From the NCBI GenBank assembly GCA_938049125.1, contig CALICR010000197.1, positions 1 to 8,712 on the forward strand: 8,712 nucleotides of DNA, given 5' to 3'. The DNA is from an uncultured Clostridia bacterium. Its GTDB lineage: Bacteria > Bacillota > Clostridia > Oscillospirales > Oscillospiraceae. The notes under the pieces are model-generated. The model had not been told where the DNA came from. It saw only the letters and a list, made by a program, of their open reading frames with translations, and did not search any database. Shown here in pieces: positions 1 to 5,840 of this stretch (positions are counted from its first letter, which is position 1; the number at the start of each line of letters is the position of its first letter). The translations under genes and the position numbers were made by a program.

Positions 1-1
1 C

Positions 2-580
2 GACTACACCAAGGGCTACAAGTTCTCCACCTACGCCACCTGGTGGATCCGCCAGTCCATCACCCGAGCCATCGCCGACCAGGCGCGGACCATCCGCATC
101 CCGGTCCACATGGTCGAGACCATGAACAAGGTGCTGCGCACGTCCCACATCCTGGTGCAGGAGCTGGGCCGCGAGCCCACCCAGGGGGAGATCGCCGCCA
201 AGATGCACATCCCTGTGGAGCGGGTCCAGGAGATTCTGAAAATGGCCCAGGAGCCGGTGTCGCTCCAGTCCCCGGTGGGCGAGGAGGACGACAGCCACCT
301 GGGCGACTTCCTGCCGGCCCCCGCCGCTGAGGAGCCGAGCGAGGCTGCGGCGGCCTCCCTGCTCAAGGAGCAGCTCCTGGAGGTCATGAAGACGCTGACG
401 CCCCGGGAGGAAAAGGTCCTCCGCCTCCGCTTCGGCTTCGAGGACGGCAAGTCCCACACGCTGGAGGAGGTCGGCAAGGAATTCAACGTGACCCGGGAGC
501 GCGTCCGCCAGATCGAGGCAAAGGCCCTCCGGAAGCTGCGCCATCCGTCCCGGTTCAAGTATCTTAAGGACTGCATGTAA
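2..580 (+). CDS. rpoD: RNA polymerase primary sigma factor RpoD (SigA), 3' part
   Basis: This is the C-terminal 192 residues of the housekeeping sigma factor; the 5' part lies outside the window. It guides RNA polymerase to -10/-35 promoters. The fragment opens in region 2.3/2.4, with YKFSTYATWWIRQ at visible residues 6-18, the aromatic-rich stretch that melts and reads the -10 element. IRIPVHMVE (residues 31-39) leads into region 3. Region 4 follows from about residue 130, with TPREEKVLRLRFG and a helix-turn-helix ending in VTRERVRQIEAKALRKLRHP, the -35 reader. Its tail, ending KYLKDCM, matches the usual end of this family in position. The stop codon is TAA. I see no terminator hairpin before the acpP promoter, so some read-through into acpP is possible. 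Family assignment is very secure. Confidence 0.97.
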   Translation, partial: DYTKGYKFSTYATWWIRQSITRAIADQARTIRIPVHMVETMNKVLRTSHILVQELGREPTQGEIAAKMHIPVERVQEILKMAQEPVSLQSPVGEEDDSHLGDFLPAPAAEEPSEAAAASLLKEQLLEVMKTLTPREEKVLRLRFGFEDGKSHTLEEVGKEFNVTRERVRQIEAKALRKLRHPSRFKYLKDCM

Positions 581-590
581 AAATTTTCTC

Positions 591-618
591 TTGACTTTAC
601 GGCAAAATATCATATCAT
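591..618 (+). promoter_or_regulatory. Sigma-A promoter of acpP
   Basis: TTGACT at 591-596 and TATCAT at 613-618 each match the consensus at five of six positions and are 16 bp apart. They lie just after the rpoD stop in an AT-rich patch that stands out from the GC-rich surroundings. Transcription would start near 625, leaving a leader of about 50 nt before acpP. Identified by motif only. Confidence 0.75.
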
Positions 619-674
619 AGACAGAGGAATCACTGCGGGCGCCGCTGCCGCCCGGCATTCTGGAGGTACATGGT

Positions 675-890
675 ATGTTTGAGAAAATCTGCGCTTATCT
701 GTCCAAGCAGCTTGACATCCCGGTGGAGAGCATCACGGAGGACACCACCTTCGAGAGCCTCGGCATCGATTCGCTGGATATCGTGGAGATGGTCGTAGAC
801 CTTGAAGACGAGCTGGGCATCGAGCTGGAGCTGAACGACAAGATCACCACCATTGGTGAGCTGGCCGATTTCGTCGAATCCAAGCTGTAA
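675..890 (+). CDS. acpP: Acyl carrier protein
   Basis: This 71-residue acidic protein is the carrier of type II fatty-acid synthesis. It holds growing acyl chains on a phosphopantetheine arm in the cytoplasm. The modification site is Ser33 in the motif GIDSLD (residues 30-35), and helix II continues as IVEMVVDLEDELGIEL, the surface used by partner enzymes. Length and net charge are typical of the family. ATG at 675 is supported by GGAGG at 662-666, 8 nt upstream. The gene stands alone between rpoD and the SRP RNA, without the fab genes or rnc that often flank acpP. It has its own promoter and a GC-rich leader hairpin. A carrier protein for another pathway is possible, but no biosynthetic cluster is nearby, so the fatty-acid role is preferred. 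Confidence 0.93.
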   Translation: MFEKICAYLSKQLDIPVESITEDTTFESLGIDSLDIVEMVVDLEDELGIELELNDKITTIGELADFVESKL

Positions 891-902
891 GCAGAGTTTA
901 AT
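874..902 (+). promoter_or_regulatory. Candidate promoter of the SRP RNA gene
   Basis: TTTAAT at 897-902 matches the -10 consensus at five of six positions. A poor -35 (TCGAAT, 874-879) sits 17 bp upstream, inside the end of acpP. A start near 909 would suit the RNA that follows. The weak -35 means the SRP RNA could instead depend on read-through from the acpP promoter. Confidence 0.35.
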
Positions 903-921
903 TACATAGCGCTTGCCGCAG

Positions 922-1230
922 ACCGATCCGGCCTGTGACAAGGTCGCACTAGTCGGGGAGATAGCGGTGCCCTGTTGCCTGCAATCCGCTATAGCAGGGA
1001 TGAAGTCCCGCCCGAGGGCTTATTCTGTGCCGTCCGACCCAGGTAAGCGGCGATGAGGAACCGGTCCTGCGCAACGGAATCCCGTGAACCATGTCAGGCG
1101 GGGAACCGAGCAGCATTAAGCGGACCCTTTCGTGTGCCGCGGGGTAGCCGTTTCTGAGTTGGCTGCCTGGGTAACGGGTGTAGGATCTGTTCGGAGGCGG
1201 GTGTGCGATCTTGTCATGGGCCGGGTTTTT
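922..1230 (+). ncRNA. Signal recognition particle RNA, large Gram-positive type
   Basis: This RNA is the scaffold of the signal recognition particle, which with Ffh delivers nascent membrane and secreted proteins to the translocon. The Alu domain is recognisable from AGCGGTGCCCTG and TGCAATCCGCTATAGCAGGG (about 964-1000), which closely resemble Bacillus scRNA. The S-domain tip (helix 8) is clear: GTCAGG at 1093-1098, then CGG-GGAA-CCG closing a GGAA tetraloop at 1102-1105, then AGCAGC at 1109-1114, the asymmetric-loop strands that bind the Ffh M domain. The ends, 927-949 and 1203-1225, pair over 23 bp with only four G-U wobbles and no mismatch, and are followed by TTTTT (1226-1230). The exact mature ends cannot be read from sequence. 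The position just upstream of dnaX is the usual one in Firmicutes. Confidence 0.93.
1203..1230 (+). terminator. Terminator formed by the SRP RNA closing helix
   Basis: The 3' arm of the SRP RNA end helix (1203-1225, ending GGGCCGGG) is followed directly by TTTTT at 1226-1230. It pairs with 927-949, nearly 300 nt upstream, rather than with an adjacent arm, so it is an unusual, long-range form of intrinsic terminator. Whether it really stops transcription is inferred. Confidence 0.45.
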
Positions 1231-1265
1231 GGATGGAACCGGTGCGCCGTGGGGAGGGAATTGCG

Positions 1266-2888
1266 TTGTATCAGGCACTGTATCGGAAATACCGGCCCCA
1301 GACCTTTGACGAGGTGGTGGGCCAGAAGAGCATCACGCAGACCCTCAAGACCCAGGTCTCTACGGGGCGGCTGAGCCATGCCTACCTCTTCACCGGCACC
1401 CGGGGCACCGGCAAGACCTCCTGCGCCAAAATTCTGGCCCGGGCCGTCAACTGCGAGCACCCGGTGGAAGGCAATCCCTGCAACGTCTGCGCGGCCTGCC
1501 GCAGCATCGAGGAGGGCGCCTGCATGGACGTCCTCGAGATCGACGCAGCCTCCAACAACGGCGTGGACCACGTCCGCGCCCTGCGGGACGACGCCATCTA
1601 TACCCCGGCGGAGGTCAAAAGGCGCGTCTATATCATCGACGAGGTCCATATGCTCAGCATCTCGGCCTTCAATGCGCTGTTGAAGATCATTGAGGAGCCG
1701 CCGGAGCACCTGATCTTCATCCTCGCCACCACGGAGCTGCATAAGGTACCGGCCACGATCCTTTCCCGCTGTCAGCGGTTTTCCTTCCGGCGGCTGCTGC
1801 CCGAGGACATCGCCGGGCGGCTGGGCTACGTGGCCTATCAGGAGGGCATCGACCTCGAGCCGGAGGCGGCGCGGATGCTGGCGCGGCTGGCGGACGGTGC
1901 GCTGCGCGACGGCGTCAGTCTGCTGGACCAGTGCGCCTCGGCGGCGACGGGGCCGATTACCGGGGAATTCGTGACCGAGTGCCTCGGCCTCTCCGGCGAG
2001 CGCCGGACGGCGGAGCTGCTGGGCCATATCGCGGCCCACGACACGGCGGCCGCCCTCTCGCTCTTCGCCCGGCTCTACGACGAGGGCAAGGATATGGGTG
2101 CCATGCTGGACGAGCTGTGCGCCGCCGGCCGGGACCTGCTGATCTTAAAAACCGCGCCGAAGAGCGGCCTTGCCATGCTCTCCGGCGTCTGCACGGGCCG
2201 GGAGGCCGCGGCGCTGGCGGGGAGGTTCTCTGCGGGCGAGCTGCTGCGGCTGGTCACGGTGCTCCAGGAGACCATGCAGGAGCTCTCGCGGACGGCGGAC
2301 CTGCGCATCGCCGCGGAGCTGTGCCTCATGCAGCTCTGCAACCCGAAGCTCCAGAGCGACGGCGAGAGCCTGAATGCCCGCCTCACGCGGCTGGAGGAGC
2401 AGCTGGCCTCCGGCGAATTCACCGTGGTGAAGGCGCCCGCGGCCCCGAAGGACGACGCGGCGGAGGACGAGGAGGAGCGCCCCCCGTTCCCGGACGACGC
2501 CGACGATCCGGAGCGCACGTCCGCGCCCGCGGCGCCTGCGCCTCAGGCGGAGACGGCGGCCCCGGCGGGCTTCTGGCCCGACCTGGTGGGCGCTCTGCGG
2601 TCCGAATTCCAGCCGCCGGTCCGGGGCTTCTTCGCTGTGGACGGGCCGGTGACGCCTCTTCTGCGCGGCGACACGCTGTGTCTGATGGCGGGAAGCGAAT
2701 TCGTGCTCAAGATGATCTCGGGGCCCGAGGTGCTCCGGACCGTGGCACGGAAGGCCGCGGCCCTGCTTGGCCGCCCCATCCAGGCGAAGGCGGAGCTCCA
2801 GCGGAGCGGCATGACCGGGGGCCGGGACCGGCTCGACGATGTGATCGCCCGGAGCGGTCCGCTGGGCGACCGGCTGACCCTGAAATAA
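1266..2888 (+). CDS. dnaX: DNA polymerase III subunit gamma/tau
   Basis: This 540-residue protein is the ATPase of the clamp loader. It loads the beta clamp and, in tau form, ties the polymerase to the helicase. Numbered from TTG at 1266: YQALYRKYRPQTF (2-14), Walker A GTRGTGKT (44-51), zinc-binding cysteines Cys63, Cys72, Cys75 and Cys78, Walker B DEVH (125-128) and the SRC motif (167-169). A Pro/Ala and Asp/Glu-rich linker (about 386-434) separates the AAA+ and collar domains from a C-terminal tau-like domain. TTG is chosen because GGAGG at 1253-1257 is 8 nt upstream and family proteins begin (M)YxALYRKYRP. The in-frame ATG codons at 1233 and 1216 have no Shine-Dalgarno site, and the second lies in the SRP RNA. 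It is followed by ebfC and recR, the conserved operon. No clear frameshift site for a short gamma form was seen. Confidence 0.96.
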   Translation: MYQALYRKYRPQTFDEVVGQKSITQTLKTQVSTGRLSHAYLFTGTRGTGKTSCAKILARAVNCEHPVEGNPCNVCAACRSIEEGACMDVLEIDAASNNGVDHVRALRDDAIYTPAEVKRRVYIIDEVHMLSISAFNALLKIIEEPPEHLIFILATTELHKVPATILSRCQRFSFRRLLPEDIAGRLGYVAYQEGIDLEPEAARMLARLADGALRDGVSLLDQCASAATGPITGEFVTECLGLSGERRTAELLGHIAAHDTAAALSLFARLYDEGKDMGAMLDELCAAGRDLLILKTAPKSGLAMLSGVCTGREAAALAGRFSAGELLRLVTVLQETMQELSRTADLRIAAELCLMQLCNPKLQSDGESLNARLTRLEEQLASGEFTVVKAPAAPKDDAAEDEEERPPFPDDADDPERTSAPAAPAPQAETAAPAGFWPDLVGALRSEFQPPVRGFFAVDGPVTPLLRGDTLCLMAGSEFVLKMISGPEVLRTVARKAAALLGRPIQAKAELQRSGMTGGRDRLDDVIARSGPLGDRLTLK

Positions 2889-2893
2889 TCACC

Positions 2894-2913
2894 AAATGGA
2901 AGACCCATTTTTT
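2894..2913 (+). terminator. Small hairpin with T-run between dnaX and ebfC
   Basis: AAATGG (2894-2899) pairs with CCATTT (2905-2910) around a 5-nt loop, and the T-run extends to 2913. The stem is only 6 bp and AT-rich, so it would be at most a weak attenuator or a processing/pausing site inside the operon. It may be chance. Confidence 0.25.
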
Positions 2914-2933
2914 GTGCAAAGGAGAAGGACGAT

Positions 2934-3278
2934 ATGGCAAAAGGCGGATTCCGCGGCGGCCCCATGATGGGCGGCGGCATGAACATGAACATGATCCGGC
3001 AGGCTCAGAAGATGCAGCAGGAGATGCTGAAGATGCAGGCCGAGATGGAGACGAAGGAGTACACGGCGGCGGCCGGCGGCGGCGTCGTGTCCGCGACGGT
3101 CAACGGCAAGCATGAGCTGCTGAGGCTCGCCATCGACCCCGAGGCCGTGGACCCGGACGACGTCGAAATGCTCCAGGATATGGTCATCGCGGCGGTGAAC
3201 GAGGCCATGCGAAAGGCCGAGAACGAGGCCTCCGCGTCCATGTCCAAGCTGACCGGCGGCATGAATCTGGGCTTCTGA
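2934..3278 (+). CDS. ebfC: YbaB/EbfC family nucleoid-associated protein
   Basis: This 114-residue protein belongs to the YbaB/EbfC family: small dimeric proteins that bind DNA and associate with the nucleoid. Their exact cellular role, possibly linked to RecR/RecFOR repair, is unsettled. The N-terminus is rich in Gly and Met (residues 4-20). The family core follows: a helix with IRQAQKMQQEMLKMQAEM (about 21-38), a strand region with GGGVVSATVNGKHELLRLAI, then DPEAVDPDDVEMLQDMVIAAVNEAM leading to the C-terminal helix. ATG at 2934 has GGAGAAGG at 2921-2928 as its ribosome binding site. It sits between dnaX and recR, the standard location of this family. Its stop overlaps the recR start by one base, so the two are probably translationally coupled. 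Confidence 0.93.
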   Translation: MAKGGFRGGPMMGGGMNMNMIRQAQKMQQEMLKMQAEMETKEYTAAAGGGVVSATVNGKHELLRLAIDPEAVDPDDVEMLQDMVIAAVNEAMRKAENEASASMSKLTGGMNLGF

Positions 3279-3880
3279 TGAACGGATTTCCCGCCGCGCT
3301 GGAGCGGCTGTCCGAACAGTTTGCCCGGCTGCCCGGTATCGGCAGCAAGACGGCCCAGCGCCTGGCGTTCCACGTCATGTCCCTGGACGAGGCGGACGCC
3401 GAGGAATTCGCCGCTGCCATCCTGGAGGCCAGGAAGGCCATCCACACCTGTCCCGTCTGCCAGAATATGACGGACCGGGAACTATGCCCGATCTGTTCTG
3501 ACGACCGGCGCGACCATGGCGTCATTTGTGTCGTGGCGGAGCCGAAGGACGTCATCGCCATGGAGCGCGCCCGGGAGTACCAGGGCGTCTATCATGTGCT
3601 GCACGGCGTCATCTCGCCGCTGAACCACATGGGGCCGGACGACATCCGCATCCGTGAGCTGCTTGGCCGCGTGCAGGAGGGCGGCGTCCGGGAGGTCATT
3701 ATGGCCACAAATCCGGATACCGAGGGCGAGGCCACGGCCATGTACCTTTCCCGGCTCCTGCGTCCCCTGGGCGTCAAGGTAACGCGGCTTGCCTACGGCA
3801 TCCCCATGGGAAGCCAGCTCGAGTACGCTGACGATGTGACCCTCCTCCGCGCCCTGGAGGGCCGCAGAGAGATGGACTGA
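3278..3880 (+). CDS. recR: Recombination mediator protein RecR
   Basis: This 200-residue protein acts in the RecFOR pathway, helping load RecA at single-strand gaps. Domains are in the usual order: an N-terminal helix-hairpin-helix with LPGIGSKTAQRLAFH (residues 18-32), a C4 zinc finger with Cys58, Cys61, Cys70 and Cys73, and a Toprim domain with Glu88 in VVAEPKD and the NPDTEGEAT motif (145-153). It ends with the family's GIPMGSQLEYAD segment. Length is typical. The ATG overlaps the ebfC stop in TGATG and has no good Shine-Dalgarno site of its own, which fits coupled translation. A strong hairpin terminator follows, ending the dnaX-ebfC-recR unit. Confidence 0.97.
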   Translation: MNGFPAALERLSEQFARLPGIGSKTAQRLAFHVMSLDEADAEEFAAAILEARKAIHTCPVCQNMTDRELCPICSDDRRDHGVICVVAEPKDVIAMERAREYQGVYHVLHGVISPLNHMGPDDIRIRELLGRVQEGGVREVIMATNPDTEGEATAMYLSRLLRPLGVKVTRLAYGIPMGSQLEYADDVTLLRALEGRREMD

Positions 3881-3885
3881 ACATA

Positions 3886-3927
3886 CGACTCCCGCAGACC
3901 GGATAAGGCCTGCGGGGGTCGATTTTG
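3886..3927 (+). terminator. Intrinsic terminator of the dnaX-ebfC-recR operon
   Basis: Arms 3886-3897 and 3910-3921 (CGACTCCCGCAG / CTGCGGGGGTCG) pair over 12 bp with one G-T wobble around a 12-nt loop. ATTTTG follows. It lies 6 nt after the recR stop. The minus strand has no T-run after the hairpin, so it is probably one-directional. Confidence 0.85.
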
Positions 3928-3928
3928 T

Positions 3929-4177
3929 TCAAAACAGGCCCAACAGGGCGGCGGTGTTTACAGCAAGGACAAGGAAGACAAAAATCAGCAGCAGAGCATA
4001 GATGATCCGCACGACACGGGACGGCGTGCGTCGCAATCCGGCAGTCAGATAGACGGCCCACAGAACGTAGGCAGCCAGACGAAGGGGGAGACCCAGAAAG
4101 AAGTAGGACAGAATGAAAAGTGTGTTCACAAGTCCCATTCCGCGGGGAGAAAACAAAAAGTTCGCGAAGTTTTTCAT
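3929..4177 (-). CDS. Small hydrophobic membrane protein, unknown function
   Basis: I do not recognise this 82-residue protein. It begins MKNFANFLFSPRG, followed by a hydrophobic stretch at about residues 16-48 that could form one long or two short membrane segments. A basic loop, LRRTPSRVVR, comes next, then a strongly hydrophobic C-terminal segment (about 57-82) ending in GLF with almost no tail. ATG at 4177 is backed by AAAGGA 8 nt upstream. It starts 36 nt after the Nudix gene stop on the same strand, so the two are likely co-transcribed from the Nudix promoter. It is convergent with recR, and its stop nearly touches the recR terminator. Coding status is supported by the ribosome binding site and coherent hydrophobicity; function is unknown. 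Confidence 0.72.
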   Translation of the reverse strand: MKNFANFLFSPRGMGLVNTLFILSYFFLGLPLRLAAYVLWAVYLTAGLRRTPSRVVRIIYALLLIFVFLVLAVNTAALLGLF

Positions 4178-4213
4178 GACGGTATCCTTTCGAAACCAGG
4201 GCGCGGCCGGGCG

Positions 4214-4777
4214 TCAGAGGTCCAGCTCCTGTACCTTTTCGATGAGCTTTTGGTAAATGGGCTGCATCTCCGGCTCCGTGGAGCGCGAGACGGCCTCCTC
4301 TGCCGGGAACCAGCGGACTGCGCGGTTCTCGTCTGCCTTGGAACGGAGCGGGGCCGTCTCGTCGGCCTCGAAGAGGTAGGTGACGTTGAGATGCAGGTGG
4401 GCGGAGACAGGCTTCCCGTGCTTCCAATGGGCCGGGACACCCAGGACCTCCAGGGAGAGAGGCCGGTCCAGCAGCGGACGGACGTCCGGAAGCCCTGTCT
4501 CCTCCAGCACCTCCCGCCGGGCCACGGCGGCGAGGTCGGCGTCGCCGTCGGCGTGGCCGCCGGTCCAGGACCAGGAGCGGTAGATGTTGTGGTAGACCAT
4601 CAGGACCCTGGCGCGGTCCCGGCTCACGACCCAGCCCGAGGCCGTGAAGTGGGCCAGGGGATTCTCCCGGGTCAAAAGATCGTCAAAGAGGCCGAGGGTG
4701 CAGAGCATCAGCGCCCGGTCCGCAGCCTCCGGCTCCGTGTCCGGCGAAAAGCCGGAGATCAGCTCGTACAGCGTCAT
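4214..4777 (-). CDS. Nudix hydrolase family protein
   Basis: This 187-residue Nudix protein would hydrolyse a nucleoside diphosphate linked to another group; the substrate cannot be told. The fold is recognisable from the strand before the box (ARVLMVYHNIYRSWSWTGGH, residues 56-75) and the Nudix box at Gly74-Leu96. The box keeps REVLEETGL (88-96), with Glu92 and Glu93 for metal binding. The first box glutamate, expected at position 80, is alanine (GDADLAAVARRE), which is atypical. The N-terminal 45 residues form a helical extension. ATG at 4777 is chosen because AAAGGAGG lies about 7 nt upstream and the promoter follows at a sensible distance; the much longer open frame upstream lacks homology. 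Its own promoter is divergent from the small membrane gene at 4894. A small membrane protein follows downstream. Confidence 0.9.
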   Translation of the reverse strand: MTLYELISGFSPDTEPEAADRALMLCTLGLFDDLLTRENPLAHFTASGWVVSRDRARVLMVYHNIYRSWSWTGGHADGDADLAAVARREVLEETGLPDVRPLLDRPLSLEVLGVPAHWKHGKPVSAHLHLNVTYLFEADETAPLRSKADENRAVRWFPAEEAVSRSTEPEMQPIYQKLIEKVQELDL

Positions 4778-4799
4778 GAAAACGCCTCCTTTTGCCCCG

Positions 4800-4828
4800 A
4801 TTTTAGCACAGAAACCGGGAATATGCAA
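4800..4828 (-). promoter_or_regulatory. Sigma-A promoter of the Nudix gene
   Basis: On the minus strand, TTGCAT (4828-4823) and TAAAAT (4805-4800) are separated by exactly 17 bp. The -10 matches at five of six positions and the -35 at four. It is about 22 nt upstream of the Nudix start and carries its ribosome binding site downstream. Confidence 0.7.
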
Positions 4829-4838
4829 CCCCGGGCGG

Positions 4839-4867
4839 TTGACAGACCCACCCGGAGATGGTATTCT
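4839..4867 (+). promoter_or_regulatory. Sigma-A promoter of the 108-residue membrane protein gene
   Basis: A perfect -35 box TTGACA (4839-4844) and TATTCT (4862-4867) are spaced by 17 bp. The start point would be near 4874, giving a leader of about 20 nt that contains the ribosome binding site. It is back to back with the Nudix promoter; the two -35 boxes are only 10 bp apart. Confidence 0.75.
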
Positions 4868-4893
4868 GGAAAAAATGACGGGGAGGGCTTGCC

Positions 4894-5220
4894 ATGCGGC
4901 GTTGTTGGAAGGAGCTTGTGATCCTGCTGATCCAGGCGGGGGCCTTTTATGTGCTTCCGCTGTTCGCCGGGCCGACGGATGCGATGGGGCTGGTGTTCCT
5001 GCTCCTGGCGGCGACGCTGGCGCTGTCGATGCTGATGGGTGCGCTGTCCGGCAGCCGGGGCAAGTACCTCTATCCTGCGGCGGCGGCGCTGCTGTTCCTG
5101 CCGTCGCTTCTGCTCTATTATAATGGGTCTGCGGCGGTCCACGCGCTCTGGTATCTGGTCCTCGGGGTCGTCGGCGTAGCGGCAGGCAGTTTGGTGCGGC
5201 GGATGACACTGCGGCGCTGA
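4894..5220 (+). CDS. Small four-helix membrane protein, unknown function
   Basis: I do not recognise this 108-residue protein. It has four likely membrane helices at about residues 8-24, 31-50, 59-75 and 82-101. Basic residues sit at both ends (MRRCWK at the start, VRRMTLRR at the end), suggesting both termini face the cytoplasm. I see no catalytic or metal-binding motif. ATG at 4894 has GGAGG at 4882-4886, 7 nt upstream, and a good promoter just before that. It is a single-gene unit, divergent from the Nudix gene and convergent with bioY, ending at a strong hairpin. Coding status is well supported by promoter, ribosome binding site and terminator; the role is unknown. Confidence 0.78.
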   Translation: MRRCWKELVILLIQAGAFYVLPLFAGPTDAMGLVFLLLAATLALSMLMGALSGSRGKYLYPAAAALLFLPSLLLYYNGSAAVHALWYLVLGVVGVAAGSLVRRMTLRR

Positions 5221-5224
5221 GCAA

Positions 5225-5265
5225 AAGAAGGCCTCCGGATGGATATTCCATCCGGAGGCCTTCTT
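5225..5265. terminator. Bidirectional terminator between convergent genes
   Basis: Arms 5225-5243 and 5247-5265 are perfect 19-bp inverted repeats (AAGAAGGCCTCCGGATGGA and its complement) around the loop TAT. The plus strand ends in TTCTT. The minus strand reads TTCTTTTGC, giving the better T-tract, so it should end bioY transcripts best and the 4894-5220 gene less strongly. It starts 4 nt after that gene's stop and ends 8 nt from the bioY stop. Confidence 0.88.
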
Positions 5266-5273
5266 GCGCAGCC

Positions 5274-5810
5274 TTAGTTCAGGCGCAGGTGCGGGCCGAC
5301 CCGCCGGATGACCAGCGTAGCCAGCGCGATCTTCACGACCTCGGGCAGCAGGTAGGGGACGACACAGAGCATGAGCGCCGCGCCGAAGGTCTTGCCCGTG
5401 GAGTAGACCGTACAGAACCAGGCGGTGCCGAACAGGTAGCAGAAAGCAAGCCCCGCGACCATGGAGAGGACCAGCGCCGGAATGCCGCGGCCGAAGCGGC
5501 GGATCAGCAGGCCCGTGACCACGGCGGTCAGCAGGAAGCCGAGAATGTAGCCGCCGGTGGCGGAGAGCAGCACGCCCGTGCCGCTCCGGAAGCCGGCGAA
5601 GACCGGCACGCCCACCACGCCCAGCAGCAGGTAGACGGCCATGGCCGTCAGCGCGCGCCAGGGCCCCAGCAGGCCCGCGATGGTCACGACGGCGAAGGTT
5701 TGCAGCGTGAACGGGATCATCATCATCGGGATCTGGATCCAGGCACAGACCGCCGTCAGCGCGACGGCCAGCGCGATATAGCAGAGATCCCGGACCTTTG
5801 ATTGTTTCAT
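5274..5810 (-). CDS. bioY: Biotin transporter S component BioY
   Basis: This 178-residue integral membrane protein is the biotin-binding component of an ECF-type vitamin importer. It normally works with shared EcfA/A' ATPases and EcfT, none of which are in the window. The family motif IPFTLQTF is at residues 32-39, VGVPVFAGF at 66-74 and TGGYILGF at 85-92, with about six hydrophobic segments in total. The residues before TGGY read LLSA rather than the more usual GP form. ATG at 5810 is preferred over an in-frame ATG at 5882: it has GAGGGG 9 nt upstream, family proteins start here, and the earlier ATG lies inside the upstream gene and above the promoter. Regulation by BirA is indicated by the promoter and operator directly upstream. 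The gene ends at a strong hairpin. Confidence 0.94.
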   Translation of the reverse strand: MKQSKVRDLCYIALAVALTAVCAWIQIPMMMIPFTLQTFAVVTIAGLLGPWRALTAMAVYLLLGVVGVPVFAGFRSGTGVLLSATGGYILGFLLTAVVTGLLIRRFGRGIPALVLSMVAGLAFCYLFGTAWFCTVYSTGKTFGAALMLCVVPYLLPEVVKIALATLVIRRVGPHLRLN

Positions 5811-5840
5811 GGAGATCAGCCCCTCTTTCAAACTGGGGTG

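Noticed and set aside
949..1278. Minus-strand open frames over the acpP-dnaX gap
   Set aside because: They have low-complexity Pro/Arg-rich products with no ribosome binding site, and the stretch is fully explained by the SRP RNA on the plus strand.
2141..2155. Possible programmed frameshift site in dnaX (CTTAAAAA) that would give a short gamma subunit
   Set aside because: In frame it reads ATC TTA AAA ACC, which does not fit the X XXY YYZ slippery pattern, and it lies within the conserved region rather than at the linker. I saw no other A-run suitable for slippage.
1931..3115. 394-residue plus-strand open frame overlapping dnaX and ebfC
   Set aside because: It is an alternate-frame shadow in GC-rich DNA, rich in Gly/Arg/Pro, with no start signals and no recognisable domain.
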